Below, piece after piece: positions 34,482 to 43,982 of a stretch of DNA of 47,833 nucleotides. The stretch comes from a virus: IMG/VR virus record IMGVR_UViG_3300010885_022472, positions 1 to 47,833 of that record; one strand, given 5' to 3'. The notes under the pieces are model-generated. The model did no database searches, was not told the DNA's origin, and saw nothing but the letters and a program-made list of their open reading frames with translations. Within the stretch, counting starts at the first letter, position 1. Each line of letters opens with the position of its first letter. The position numbers were made by a program, and so were the translations under genes.

Positions 34482-37400
34482 TTATTTCCATATAATCATT
34501 TCCTGACCATTAGCGGTCTGGCTAAATGTTCCTACGCTGTTGACTCTTATAATTGCTCCTGTGCCACCACTATTTGGTGTGACATTTGGAGCATAGAAGT
34601 ATTCACCAGATGTGCTAGTTGTAACTCTACGAATTGCACCATTTGATGAATACACTTCAATTGAACTCTGTGCTGCTGTATTTGTTCCCGTAAAACCTAC
34701 ATCAATAACTGCTATTGTTTCGGTATTCGATACACCAGACATAGTAAAGGTTGCATTCGTTACCACATTACTGTTTGCTGTAATCGTTACATTTGCTGTG
34801 TATCTTGCATTTGAAGATGTTGTAGCAATTAAATTTGCAGCATTACTTGTATTCGCATTATATGAAATGCGAAATGACGCAGGTATTGATGGACTTTGTG
34901 CCAATCCTGTCGCAGGATTTATAACATTTAGAACTGTAATATTATTACCATTTGCATACAATCCAGTTCTATTTATCACCGTTCTTATGATTGCTCCAGT
35001 GGCATTTACCACTGCGGAAACGTTGGCAACTGAGTTTGCACCACCACCAGTGAAAGTTATATAACCGTTGACATATCCAGAACCACCATCGGTAGCAAAT
35101 ACTTCAGTGATTGAAGTCGCTACGGTGTTTGTGGTCACGGTTGGAGTTGTTCGATACAGCCCAACATTTGTAATTGTAATTCTACGAATTACACCATTAG
35201 CAGCATGAACTTCATATGTTCCTGTAGCGTCGATAACTGGATTACCTCCAGTGAATACAAGATTGCCATTTGCAAGTGCTACACCATTGTATGTTACGGT
35301 ATTTGCAGCAACAGTCGCAATCGAAACTGGAGTTGTATTCAATACAGCAGTTGGTGTTGATGAATAAAGACCAGAATCCAAAATCGTATACTTACGAACT
35401 GCGCCATTTGATGAATAAACTTCAATCGCAACTTGTGCTGAACGATTTGCAGTACCACCACCAGAGAAAATAATTATACCGTTGGAATGTGCTCCACCAA
35501 CATTAATTGTGGAAGAGAAAACATTAGCAATTACAACATTTGCATTTGTATTTGGTGTTGCAACAGTTGGATCACTTTCATACAAACCAGAATCATTAAC
35601 GGTAAGTGTTCTAATTGCGCCGTTAGAGTTATATACTTCTACGGACACATTCGCATCACGAAGGGGGGCACCACCAGTAAAACTCAAAAAACCATTAGCA
35701 TAACCAGCACCAGGATTTGTGATAGTAATAGAGTTAGCATAAAGAACTTTATGTGGATTACTTGCTGGCAGTGCAATAGGAACATCAGAATACAATCCAC
35801 CACTTACCAATGTGACACTTTGTAAGTGTCCTGTTCCATTTGCAACTACTGTAGCAACAGCAGGAATCGCTTCATCAGCATTTGACAATACAATATCGCC
35901 ACTTTCATATCCAGAACCAGTATTCAAGATTGAAAGGGTTGTTATTGTTCCACCACCATTTGCAAATATTAAAAACCCATTTGAATAACCCGAACCAGAA
36001 TTTGCAATCCAGATATTGCTGACATTAGATGACACCAACAACGATGTATTGCTTACAACGGAGTTGATTGTACGAATCTCACCATTGACTGCAATTCGTG
36101 AACCTGATGTAATTACACCACGGGAAAGTGCAGAATTGAATTTTGTGTTTGTGCCGGTAACAGCAATTCTACCATTACCAACGTTGACTGTGCCAGCGAT
36201 TGTTAAGAACTGGTCATCAGTTGCAACATTTATCGTAGATACACTTACATCTGTTAAATCAATTGTGTTTGATTTATTGAAGTCTGCATATTTCACAAAA
36301 CCAACAGGATGCAATAAATCTTTTAATATTTGCTTATAACGATAGAATTCAACTTGCGAAGATATAACATATGAATAATCAACGTAGTAATCTTGACCAG
36401 CAAGTTTTCTTTCTGTCGATGATATAATAGAATCGGATGTTGTCCAACGTCCAGGTGAACTCAGATAAGAACGTTCAATTTCTGCATTTGCTGTTGCCGT
36501 TCCTGAACCACCAGAAATAGTTACAATAGGAATATATTCATATCCCGAACCAGGATTTAAAACTTGTATTGAAAGAATTTGTCCTGGTTGACCAGCACCA
36601 GTTGCAAGTAACGATTCACCATCAGAAACAAGAGAATCAATTGAGATATTAGCACCAACACCACCAGCGGATGATATTGTTACTGAAGGAAAACTATTTT
36701 GTGTATAATTGATTCCGCCTTTAGGATGTCTACCAAATACACCAATCTTTTTATTTGCTGCTGAATATGTGAATGGTGAAGTAACAGATAATGTTAAATT
36801 ATCCGAGATAGATGAAACGATCCGTGACTCATTGTTAATATCAATTTTATCACCAATACGCAAATCAGTTAAGAATCTTGTTCCAGTTCCACCAACTGCT
36901 GATGATGTTGCAGTAACAGTTGCAGTTCCAACAATTCGTGTATTTGCCATTCCAATCGTCACAACACCACCAGTCAAATTAATTGCTCCTACTGTAGCAG
37001 CGGCGGCCTCACCATATGTTCCTGGTGGATTTACTCCGAATATAATTTCATCTCCGATTGCATAACCAGAACCAGTGTTACTAACACTAATACGCCCAAC
37101 TGATCTTAAACTTTTTGGTGAACGAAGTGCAGATGGAACTGGACCATAAGGGGCACCAAAAGCATCAAGTGTTGGTGTTGTTGGTGTTGCACCAGATGTC
37201 AATAAAACTTTTACATTTGTGATTGGACCAACAGACAATGTTTGAAAACCAAGAACATCAACAATTCGTGTGTTTAGATTTGGACTTGTTACTGCAATCG
37301 AATTTGCAAAAGCATAATTTGCAGAACTCAACACAGTTGATTCATAAGGGGATACAATATCTGTCGATACAATAAAACTATTAGCAGAATTTACTCCAGT

Positions 37401-38531
37401 TTGATCAATACCATCAACAACAATAGTTAATGTAACATCACCATTTCCAGACACACCTACTGGAGAAAGGTTTGCAAATCCCGCACCACCACGTAAAACG
37501 GAAGAAGTTTCGATTAATCCTTTAAAAATAGACGATACTGAACCAACAGCATTTACCGAAGCATTACCACCAGCAACTATAACTGGATCACCTATTTGAT
37601 AATTAAAACCACCATTAGTGATATTGAATCGTCTAACAATCGAGAATGTTGATGCTTGAATATTGATTGTATTTCCATACGGATCATCAGGATTAATAAT
37701 TGGTATTGTTACAGATTCACCATTAAGAAAATCACCATCTAATGATTTGGTGTTGATCAACAATTCAACAGGTAAACCCAGATTCAACGTGTCTGAAATA
37801 ATACGTCGATTTGCCTGTTCAATAATTGCACTTGCGCCAGATTTAATACCAGTAACTTTACGATTACTTAAAAGATCGGTATCAAAGTTATTATATACGA
37901 CACGAACAATTGAATTGTTTGCTGGTGCTGTTACAAAATTTAATTTACGATATTCTTTATTAATGAAAAACGTTGATGTTTGGAGAGTATCATTTACAAA
38001 CACACTGATATCATCAGACCCAACAATCTGTGCTAAAGTAAATGTTTTTGTTACACCATCACCAGTATAAACTGAAGCAATGTCTTGATTAATACGAAGT
38101 TTATTATCAATTTGCCATTTACTGCTAGATGATTTTAAAACATTATTTTTAGGCAAAAGAACATCGATGTCCACACCAAAAAGCAATTGAAATAATAACT
38201 TGAATGATGCATCACTACCTTTTGACTTATACAAAGGTACAAGATGCTTGAATAAAAGTTCTTTATTTGCTTGAACTTCTAAAGGTATTAGTGGAGCATA
38301 TGTGTTATAAAAGTTTGTTTGAAAATCTTCTAATGACGAATCAACATCACGAATGTCACGAAGTGTTTTAGCGGTTGATACAAGATTATTTGACGTTATA
38401 CCAGTATTTGCGGTTCCCTCAAGAAACTCATAATAGGCTTCTAGAAAAGTAACAAATGTGGGATATTCATCCCTGACGAATTCGGGAACTTGACGATTAA
38501 TGAGTACGGATGTTTTTAAATCTAATGACAT
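34482..38531 (-). CDS. 7: Baseplate wedge protein gp7, with a long repeat extension
   Basis: gp7 links the wedge parts of the baseplate. The 1349-residue protein (T4: 1032) has the family N-terminus (INRQVPEFVRDEYPTFVTFL, EAYYEFLEG; then LFKHLVPLYKSKGSDASFKL) and the conserved tract DYYVDYSYVISSQVEFYRYK with LLHPVGF at about 714-745, which normally lies near the C-terminus in this group. From about 845 to 1335 it continues with tandem 60-80-residue beta repeats (GSGYxNGxLxFTGG; EVYSSNGAIR; GLYxxxPTV). Inserted modules at 150-215, 535-600 and 779-840 are shared with fibres and gp13. It overlaps gp6 by one base. Confidence 0.85.
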   Translation of the reverse strand: MSLDLKTSVLINRQVPEFVRDEYPTFVTFLEAYYEFLEGTANTGITSNNLVSTAKTLRDIRDVDSSLEDFQTNFYNTYAPLIPLEVQANKELLFKHLVPLYKSKGSDASFKLLFQLLFGVDIDVLLPKNNVLKSSSSKWQIDNKLRINQDIASVYTGDGVTKTFTLAQIVGSDDISVFVNDTLQTSTFFINKEYRKLNFVTAPANNSIVRVVYNNFDTDLLSNRKVTGIKSGASAIIEQANRRIISDTLNLGLPVELLINTKSLDGDFLNGESVTIPIINPDDPYGNTINIQASTFSIVRRFNITNGGFNYQIGDPVIVAGGNASVNAVGSVSSIFKGLIETSSVLRGGAGFANLSPVGVSGNGDVTLTIVVDGIDQTGVNSANSFIVSTDIVSPYESTVLSSANYAFANSIAVTSPNLNTRIVDVLGFQTLSVGPITNVKVLLTSGATPTTPTLDAFGAPYGPVPSALRSPKSLRSVGRISVSNTGSGYAIGDEIIFGVNPPGTYGEAAAATVGAINLTGGVVTIGMANTRIVGTATVTATSSAVGGTGTRFLTDLRIGDKIDINNESRIVSSISDNLTLSVTSPFTYSAANKKIGVFGRHPKGGINYTQNSFPSVTISSAGGVGANISIDSLVSDGESLLATGAGQPGQILSIQVLNPGSGYEYIPIVTISGGSGTATANAEIERSYLSSPGRWTTSDSIISSTERKLAGQDYYVDYSYVISSQVEFYRYKQILKDLLHPVGFVKYADFNKSNTIDLTDVSVSTINVATDDQFLTIAGTVNVGNGRIAVTGTNTKFNSALSRGVITSGSRIAVNGEIRTINSVVSNTSLLVSSNVSNIWIANSGSGYSNGFLIFANGGGTITTLSILNTGSGYESGDIVLSNADEAIPAVATVVANGTGHLQSVTLVSGGLYSDVPIALPASNPHKVLYANSITITNPGAGYANGFLSFTGGAPLRDANVSVEVYNSNGAIRTLTVNDSGLYESDPTVATPNTNANVVIANVFSSTINVGGAHSNGIIIFSGGGTANRSAQVAIEVYSSNGAVRKYTILDSGLYSSTPTAVLNTTPVSIATVAANTVTYNGVALANGNLVFTGGNPVIDATGTYEVHAANGVIRRITITNVGLYRTTPTVTTNTVATSITEVFATDGGSGYVNGYITFTGGGANSVANVSAVVNATGAIIRTVINRTGLYANGNNITVLNVINPATGLAQSPSIPASFRISYNANTSNAANLIATTSSNARYTANVTITANSNVVTNATFTMSGVSNTETIAVIDVGFTGTNTAAQSSIEVYSSNGAIRRVTTSTSGEYFYAPNVTPNSGGTGAIIRVNSVGTFSQTANGQEMIIWK
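34527..35999 (-). repeat. Tandem beta repeats in the gp7 extension
   Basis: Residues about 845-1335 of gp7 contain six or more imperfect copies of a 60-80-residue unit marked by (G/S)GYxNGxLxFTGG, a strand ending EVYxxNGxIRxxT, and GLYxxxPTV. Copies are diverged at DNA level. Confidence 0.75.
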
Positions 38532-40588
38532 TATACAGTTTCTAAAGTTGTGCTAATTGCGGTTGGATCATCCACATCTAAGGTAACAATTGTGTTCTTA
38601 GTTGTGCCAATAATGCCCTTTTCAGATTCTATTGACAAACGAATATAATCATCAGTTGAAGATACTGACTTTATGTAGATATCATTAATAGTGACTATGC
38701 CAGCATCATAATCAACTGTACCCGCAGTAGCATCTACAACTTGCCGTTGTGCATTATTATCATAATACACAGTTCTTAATTCACCAGTGCGGGCATCAAT
38801 AACAGCCTCTGCCGTTGCACCATATCCACTACCACCAGAAATTGTTATAGTGGCACGTGTATAATCAATACCACGATTTGTCACTTCAATACTTTGAACT
38901 CTACCATTCACAATAGTTGCGACTGCATTTGCTCCAGTGCCATCACCAGTAATAGTAATAGTTGGTGAACTTGTAAATCCTTGTCCAGGATTAGTCACGC
39001 TTATACCAGAGATACCCGAAAATGATTGTGGAATCTCATCAAACTGAACTATTTGATCCATACCATCAGCATCGACCACTGTGAAAAATGTAGAAGAAAG
39101 TTTGTTACTAATTGTACCACGGCGAAGTGGAACATTAAAGTAAACAGTGTATGGTTTAGATTGTGAGGTTACAGGTTTAAATCTTTTCTGCAAACGAACC
39201 GAAACTTTAGAACCAATAATAGAATTAGAATCAGTAGCATCAATAACATCTTGAACTTTTGATAGAATAAATTTAGAATCAAACTTATCAAGATATGTTG
39301 CTTTGTATGCCAAAATAGCGTTACGAATACCCGTTTTTAATTGATCAGTAGTTAGCACAGTTTTCTTTGGATCATAAGATACAGTAGAAGAAATCAACAA
39401 ATACAAATATTCTGGATCACGAATGATTGTTTGTACAGCAACTACTGCTTTTGGTGCAATAATTTCATCAATAATTCTTTGTTTCTCAACGTCAGACAAA
39501 TAATAATTTTGTTTTGGTTTAAGTGCAATAAACACACGACCATATGTTGGTGGTGTTTCATCCTCACCACCCCACACCGATACCGAATCTATAGCAGGAT
39601 AGTTTTTCTTGATATATGATTCATAATCTTTAAATGTGACCAAACGATTCTGTGTGGTAAACTGAAGGGGTGCTGAGAATTTAATCTCATCTACAGATTC
39701 TCGTTCTGCACCACCAGATGCCTCACCTACAGGACTGATTATAAAGTTTGTCTGCGAATTAAATAACGAGTCTGCTAATGTTCCAGTTGCCACAAAATTA
39801 TTTGCTTTATTGGCGGCAGCACCATTCGTAATCAAATATGTCATCGATACAATATTACCATTCGTTATAGATTTACCAATTACATTATTACCAAAATAAA
39901 TGTCATATCTTTCACCTCTATTTTCTTGTAAATAAAAAACTGGAGAAGATGTTGTGACATTACTAGAATCTGTTGCTAATGTAAAAGTTTCAATAGCAGT
40001 ATTTGTTGAGGATGCTTGTACCGTCAAAGTAAGTGTTGAAGTATCTACTCCAGCATCTGGAACTGAAAATATTTGTTTTGGATTTGTTAATTGATCATAA
40101 GTATAATTATATGTTACCAACTGACCTTCATGTATAGGTAATTCTAAGAATGTAAAATTTGTATTTGATTTTGTTACTAGCGTTTCTTGAAGAGTTACAA
40201 AGTTATAACTAATACCATCAATCTCATCAGACAAGAAAGAAAATCCTTTTGGGATAGTTAATGTTGCTGGCGTGGTAGAATTTGTTACTACAGTAAAATT
40301 CAAAGTTGCACGTGGAGCCTTACGTGAATATGGAACATAACCTAAAACTTTAGCATGAGAAATAACTGAATCACGAAGCAGTGCTGTATCTAAAAACGAT
40401 TCATTAGCAACCATGTTTAGATAATAGGAGTTATAATGAGTATTGTAAGCAAGAATATCCAACAAAATATTCAGACCAGAACCTTCAAAATCATAGTCTG
40501 TAAACTCAGATTGTGCTTGTAAAAATGTTTTTAGATTCTGCTTGATCTGATCAAAATCAAGTTCAGTTACTCTTAGACGGTCTGTCAT
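38531..40588 (-). CDS. 6: Baseplate wedge protein gp6
   Basis: gp6 forms the inner ring that holds the baseplate wedges together. The 685-residue protein (T4: 660) shows the family N-terminus: DFDQIKQNLKTFLQAQSEF, GSGLNILLDILAYNTHYNSY, NMVANESFLDTALLRDSV. It then has AKVLGYVPYSRKAPRATLNF and the later segment FKDYESYIKKNYPAIDSVSVW typical of gp6/J-like proteins. Near the C-terminus, residues about 540-640 add a GFTSSPTITITGDGTGANA beta module that also occurs in gp7 and the giant protein. It overlaps gp7 by one base and starts 1 nt after the gp25 stop. Confidence 0.93.
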   Translation of the reverse strand: MTDRLRVTELDFDQIKQNLKTFLQAQSEFTDYDFEGSGLNILLDILAYNTHYNSYYLNMVANESFLDTALLRDSVISHAKVLGYVPYSRKAPRATLNFTVVTNSTTPATLTIPKGFSFLSDEIDGISYNFVTLQETLVTKSNTNFTFLELPIHEGQLVTYNYTYDQLTNPKQIFSVPDAGVDTSTLTLTVQASSTNTAIETFTLATDSSNVTTSSPVFYLQENRGERYDIYFGNNVIGKSITNGNIVSMTYLITNGAAANKANNFVATGTLADSLFNSQTNFIISPVGEASGGAERESVDEIKFSAPLQFTTQNRLVTFKDYESYIKKNYPAIDSVSVWGGEDETPPTYGRVFIALKPKQNYYLSDVEKQRIIDEIIAPKAVVAVQTIIRDPEYLYLLISSTVSYDPKKTVLTTDQLKTGIRNAILAYKATYLDKFDSKFILSKVQDVIDATDSNSIIGSKVSVRLQKRFKPVTSQSKPYTVYFNVPLRRGTISNKLSSTFFTVVDADGMDQIVQFDEIPQSFSGISGISVTNPGQGFTSSPTITITGDGTGANAVATIVNGRVQSIEVTNRGIDYTRATITISGGSGYGATAEAVIDARTGELRTVYYDNNAQRQVVDATAGTVDYDAGIVTINDIYIKSVSSTDDYIRLSIESEKGIIGTTKNTIVTLDVDDPTAISTTLETV

Positions 40589-40589
40589 G

Positions 40590-41012
40590 TTATCTTATAC
40601 GCTCTAAAAAGAAGTTAATCGTTACTGGATTTGGGGAGTTGACGATGAAAAACACCATTCTAACTTTGTATCCATTCTCATCTGGTGCTGGTATTGCAGT
40701 AATAGATTCAATTGCTACTCTAGGTTCATAGTTGCTTATCGCTTCAGACAATTTGCGTTCAATCGAAGCACCAAAAACGGAATCAACTGGTTCAAATAAT
40801 AAACCTCTAATTCCTGCTCCAAAGTCTGGTTGAAATGGCTTCTCATAAAAATTGGTAGAAACCAAATTCTTGACAGCATTGATTACTGCCTTTTCATTAT
40901 AATGCATACTCACATCTTTTTTAATTGGATGTGGAGTAAAGTTCAGATCAAGGTCTTTAAATGACCTTTCTGTAATAATTCTTGGTTCGTTTGACGTTAT
41001 TGTTGTTGACAT
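40590..41012 (-). CDS. 25: Baseplate wedge protein gp25
   Basis: gp25 is the small wedge protein that nucleates sheath attachment; it is homologous to a core component of contractile injection systems. It has 140 residues (T4: 132), with the family segments FTPHPIKKDVSMHYNEKAVI, NAVKNLVSTNFYEKPFQPDF and GAGIRGLLFEP, and the diagnostic EPR at 96-98 (NYEPRV). The spacer before it is stop, GATAAATA, 4 nt, ATG. No close ribosome site is visible. Confidence 0.95.
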   Translation of the reverse strand: MSTTITSNEPRIITERSFKDLDLNFTPHPIKKDVSMHYNEKAVINAVKNLVSTNFYEKPFQPDFGAGIRGLLFEPVDSVFGASIERKLSEAISNYEPRVAIESITAIPAPDENGYKVRMVFFIVNSPNPVTINFFLERIR

Positions 41013-41016
41013 GTTT

Positions 41017-41024
41017 TATTTATC
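41017..41024 (-). promoter_or_regulatory. Late-promoter-like GATAAATA directly before gp25
   Basis: GATAAATA on the minus strand directly follows the gp5 stop (TAAGATAAATA) and ends 4 nt before the gp25 ATG. The 12-mer CTAAGATAAATA recurs exactly at 45682-45693 on the plus strand, again between a stop and an ATG. Confidence 0.45.
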
Positions 41025-41978
41025 TTAGTCTCCAATGAACACTGTGCCAGAACCAGTCTCAATTACATTAGTTCCTGCCGAGTTCACATCTTTTTCACTT
41101 CCAGTGCCCTGATCACCAGTATCAGCAGTGTCACCAATACGAGCAGCACCCATCGTTCCTTTATTAATGTTGACGGTTTTACCGTTTATTCTAATATCAC
41201 CTGTAACATTCAAATCATAGTCACCATCAACATACATTTTTACCGAACCTTGAACATACACCGAATCAGTTCCAACTACTACGGTAAATTTATTGCGTTG
41301 TATTCTTTCTGAACGATCACCTAGTGGACCATACTCAACATACGAACCTGAACGATGATATAGATGAATTCGTTCAGCACCTTTAGTATCATCAAACTCT
41401 AATGCGTGTCCTGATTCAGATTCATATACATTATTATATGGGTACTTAGCAGCATAGTATGAATCTGGTTCTACCTTGCTTGCCTTTTTTGTTTTCTTTG
41501 CTGCATTAATTGCTGATGGGTAGTCAGAATCATTTCTTGCTAAACGTGATGTAGTTGGTTCATCCAACTTTCGTGGATAATTTGTAGCAGACTCATCAGG
41601 CTTTACAGGTGCTGCCGCAAGTTCAGTAGATGTTCTTGGATCACAAAAACCTTGTTGAGGATTTCCAGCAGACAAAGGAATACCAGGAAGTGTACCTATA
41701 ATAATTGGATCTTGTCCATTATAACCATCAGAAAAAAAACCCACTACCATATCAGACTGTCTTGGTGGATATGGATTAGCATTATTTGTTGGCAGCATCA
41801 CTTGTGCCCACGGTAATGAATCCGTAGGTAGCAACGATTTATTATCTGTATGCCAACCGACACAACGTACACGACACCTACCTAGTTTCAATGGATCATT
41901 GATTGCTTCAACAACACCAACGAACCAAGTGAATCCATTTTTACCAGCAAAGTCTTTATTATCTTCAGTATGATCCAT
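41025..41978 (-). CDS. 5: Baseplate hub/spike protein gp5 without lysozyme domain
   Basis: gp5 makes the membrane-piercing spike base below the hub. The 317-residue protein (T4: 575) has the N-terminal OB-fold (about 12-105; TWFVGVVEAINDPLKLGRCR, WAQVMLPTNN, VVGFFSDGYNGQDPIIIGTL) and a short C-terminal beta-helix (about 190-280; HALEFDDTKGAERIHLYHRS, SVKMYVDGDYDLNVTGDIRI). The T4 lysozyme domain between them is absent; instead there is a 70-residue polar linker. The end has no HxH iron motif. It overlaps the gp27-like gene by 14 nt. Confidence 0.9.
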   Translation of the reverse strand: MDHTEDNKDFAGKNGFTWFVGVVEAINDPLKLGRCRVRCVGWHTDNKSLLPTDSLPWAQVMLPTNNANPYPPRQSDMVVGFFSDGYNGQDPIIIGTLPGIPLSAGNPQQGFCDPRTSTELAAAPVKPDESATNYPRKLDEPTTSRLARNDSDYPSAINAAKKTKKASKVEPDSYYAAKYPYNNVYESESGHALEFDDTKGAERIHLYHRSGSYVEYGPLGDRSERIQRNKFTVVVGTDSVYVQGSVKMYVDGDYDLNVTGDIRINGKTVNINKGTMGAARIGDTADTGDQGTGSEKDVNSAGTNVIETGSGTVFIGD

Positions 41979-43314
41979 AGGTCTTTATTGCTTGATTTTG
42001 ATCTGCCACACCTTGTGGTACAAATCCAAGTTCGTTAGATGTTGTAGCAACTTCCAAAACTGTTTCATGCTTTTCAAATCCAATAATGTGACGAGTAGCA
42101 ACAATCAAATATTTACCACTCAATCCACGATCTTCATTTTCATCATCACCAGATTCTTTTATAGAAAAGTCTGGTACTCTCATGTTTAGATTAAATCCTG
42201 ATGTCAATTGAAAATTGCCAGGCATAACTAACTTGATTCTTTTATTCATCAAATTGGTCATAACTGCTTTACGTTGAAATACAAAATCTTCTTGCGTCTC
42301 AACTTTTGATATTGACGTTGGGTCATACTTCTTCACATATTCACTATATTTCCTATTCGCACCAAAACTACTTACCGTTTTTTTGGAATTGTATGCTTCA
42401 GTTGCCAACTCACCACCACGATTTGTAGACTGTGCCAAGTTAGGAGTTTTATTACCATGCTTCATTGCATTGTAATGATCTTCGAATCCTATCTTTTTTG
42501 TTCCAATCGATCTAGTAATAGGATCAAATCCAATAAATGTACCTGCGTTTACACCAGATCGTGTTTGTTCTATCTTATCAGTCTGATTAATTACCTCATA
42601 ACTTCTTGGACTTAACAAATCATTTACCGCATTCGTATCATTCAAATTCTTTGCAGAAAACCTTATATTAAATAGACTATCTTGCGACAATAGTGTCGAT
42701 AGAGATGCGTAGTTGTAACCAAGATTATTCTCAAAAAACACATAGTTTGGCGACTTCTTTTCATCTATCGATCTTTTAGCACACCATTCAATTGCTTCAA
42801 GAGGTTTTAGATTTGGTATAACAATATCACGAATACCTGAGGTGTTCTCAAATATTCCATTCAGTTTGGTGCTAGGTGCTTTAAGATAATTCACTAATAT
42901 CTTTTGAACAATATCTGTGTAGGTTGTTTTGTATGCTTGATTAATTCTCTGTTGATCTGAGAAAATAAATTCATCAGATACAAATTCTAAGTTGTATGTC
43001 TCACTATTTTGATTTGTGTTCTTACGTTCGGACTGCTTGTATATTCTAAATGCTTTCTTCAAACGGAATGCGGCAGAGTCTGTGTCTTTACCTATATTTA
43101 CTAGCAACACTTCTGAGCCATCAAAAAGAAGTTTACCAGAAAGACCCACAGAATCATTGATACTTATAACACCTGTCATAACAGGAGAAAGAATAGAATC
43201 GAAGATGTTTATTTCCCCATATATTTTGGAGATGTCCAATACACCTTTTTTAGTAACTATAGAAAGTTCGTTTAGGTTAAATCTAGATGCTTGTTCTGGA
43301 AAAGATACCGACAT
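41965..43314 (-). CDS. 27: Baseplate hub protein, gp27-like
   Basis: The 449-residue protein is placed as the central hub that carries the gp5 spike. Supporting features are its position beside gp5, and the pattern of an N-terminal beta barrel (KKGVLDISKIYGEINIFDSI, TGVISINDSVGLSGKLLFDG, ETYNLEFVSDEFIF), followed by YTDIVQKILVNYL, a IEWCAKRSIDE helix, a SPNYVFFEN strand, and a second barrel near the C-terminus with a MPGNFQLTSGFNLNM strand and GKYLIVATRH. This fits gp27/gpD-like hubs. In T4 gene 27 lies elsewhere, but in aquatic relatives a hub gene is found between 53 and 5. Length differs somewhat from T4 (391). Confidence 0.75.
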   Translation of the reverse strand: MSVSFPEQASRFNLNELSIVTKKGVLDISKIYGEINIFDSILSPVMTGVISINDSVGLSGKLLFDGSEVLLVNIGKDTDSAAFRLKKAFRIYKQSERKNTNQNSETYNLEFVSDEFIFSDQQRINQAYKTTYTDIVQKILVNYLKAPSTKLNGIFENTSGIRDIVIPNLKPLEAIEWCAKRSIDEKKSPNYVFFENNLGYNYASLSTLLSQDSLFNIRFSAKNLNDTNAVNDLLSPRSYEVINQTDKIEQTRSGVNAGTFIGFDPITRSIGTKKIGFEDHYNAMKHGNKTPNLAQSTNRGGELATEAYNSKKTVSSFGANRKYSEYVKKYDPTSISKVETQEDFVFQRKAVMTNLMNKRIKLVMPGNFQLTSGFNLNMRVPDFSIKESGDDENEDRGLSGKYLIVATRHIIGFEKHETVLEVATTSNELGFVPQGVADQNQAIKTYGSY

Positions 43315-43982
43315 TATTCACTCAAAGTAATTACACGTTTAAATTCATTCATCAAACCAGATTCAGTAACAAATTCCGATCTTAGTAATCTTATTTTTCG
43401 TTTAGCATCATTCGATTCAACTTCATAATCATAATAAGTCAGAGTTGATTTGGAAATTGTTTGTGTAACCCTACTACCATCATGCAAAGTATAAGTTGCT
43501 GTGGTTACAGGTAAACTTGTATGTGTATTGGCGTCAATTTCAACTTTTTCGATAATTTGATTTTTAGTTGGTTTTGAACTCAAACGAGTAATTGTTTTAT
43601 AATACGCCTTCACATTACCCGCATCCATTGCCCACTGTATTCCTGTTTGGAATGGTGAATGTATTGCACCTTGATGTGCATACTTATCATTAACGTACTT
43701 AATAAGTGTTCGTTGATCTAATGGCCAATCATACTGTGGATCAATTATGTTATTGAACATCAAAACAATCCAATGTTTTTCTGGTGAGCCATAATACTTT
43801 GATGCAATCATTTCGGGAGTATCACCGTCTTGAATCTCATAGGGATAAAATATTGATGAATTTTGTTTTAGACTTTCTTCAAATCCAAATCGAGAAATAA
43901 TATTCGTAACCGTATCATATGCAGACGAATCATTCGAATTTGTATATGGTGTAGTTGGAAAAAAGTTGAAGTATTTTGCCAT
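43314..43982 (-). CDS. 53: Baseplate wedge protein gp53
   Basis: gp53 completes the wedge and holds adjacent wedges together. The 222-residue protein (T4: 196) has the family core at about 45-110: YEIQDGDTPEMIASKYYGSP, EKHWIVLMFNNIIDPQYDWP. This LysM-like segment is the family's hallmark. The C-terminal part (KRKIRLLRSEFVTESGLMNE) also matches the end of the family. It shares one base with each neighbour. Confidence 0.93.
   Translation of the reverse strand: MAKYFNFFPTTPYTNSNDSSAYDTVTNIISRFGFEESLKQNSSIFYPYEIQDGDTPEMIASKYYGSPEKHWIVLMFNNIIDPQYDWPLDQRTLIKYVNDKYAHQGAIHSPFQTGIQWAMDAGNVKAYYKTITRLSSKPTKNQIIEKVEIDANTHTSLPVTTATYTLHDGSRVTQTISKSTLTYYDYEVESNDAKRKIRLLRSEFVTESGLMNEFKRVITLSE

Noticed and set aside
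41965-41978. 14-nt overlap of gp27-like and gp5 genes as a possible frameshift fusion
   Set aside because: Both products have complete family ends and starts, and no slippery heptamer in frame was found. It looks like normal gene overlap.
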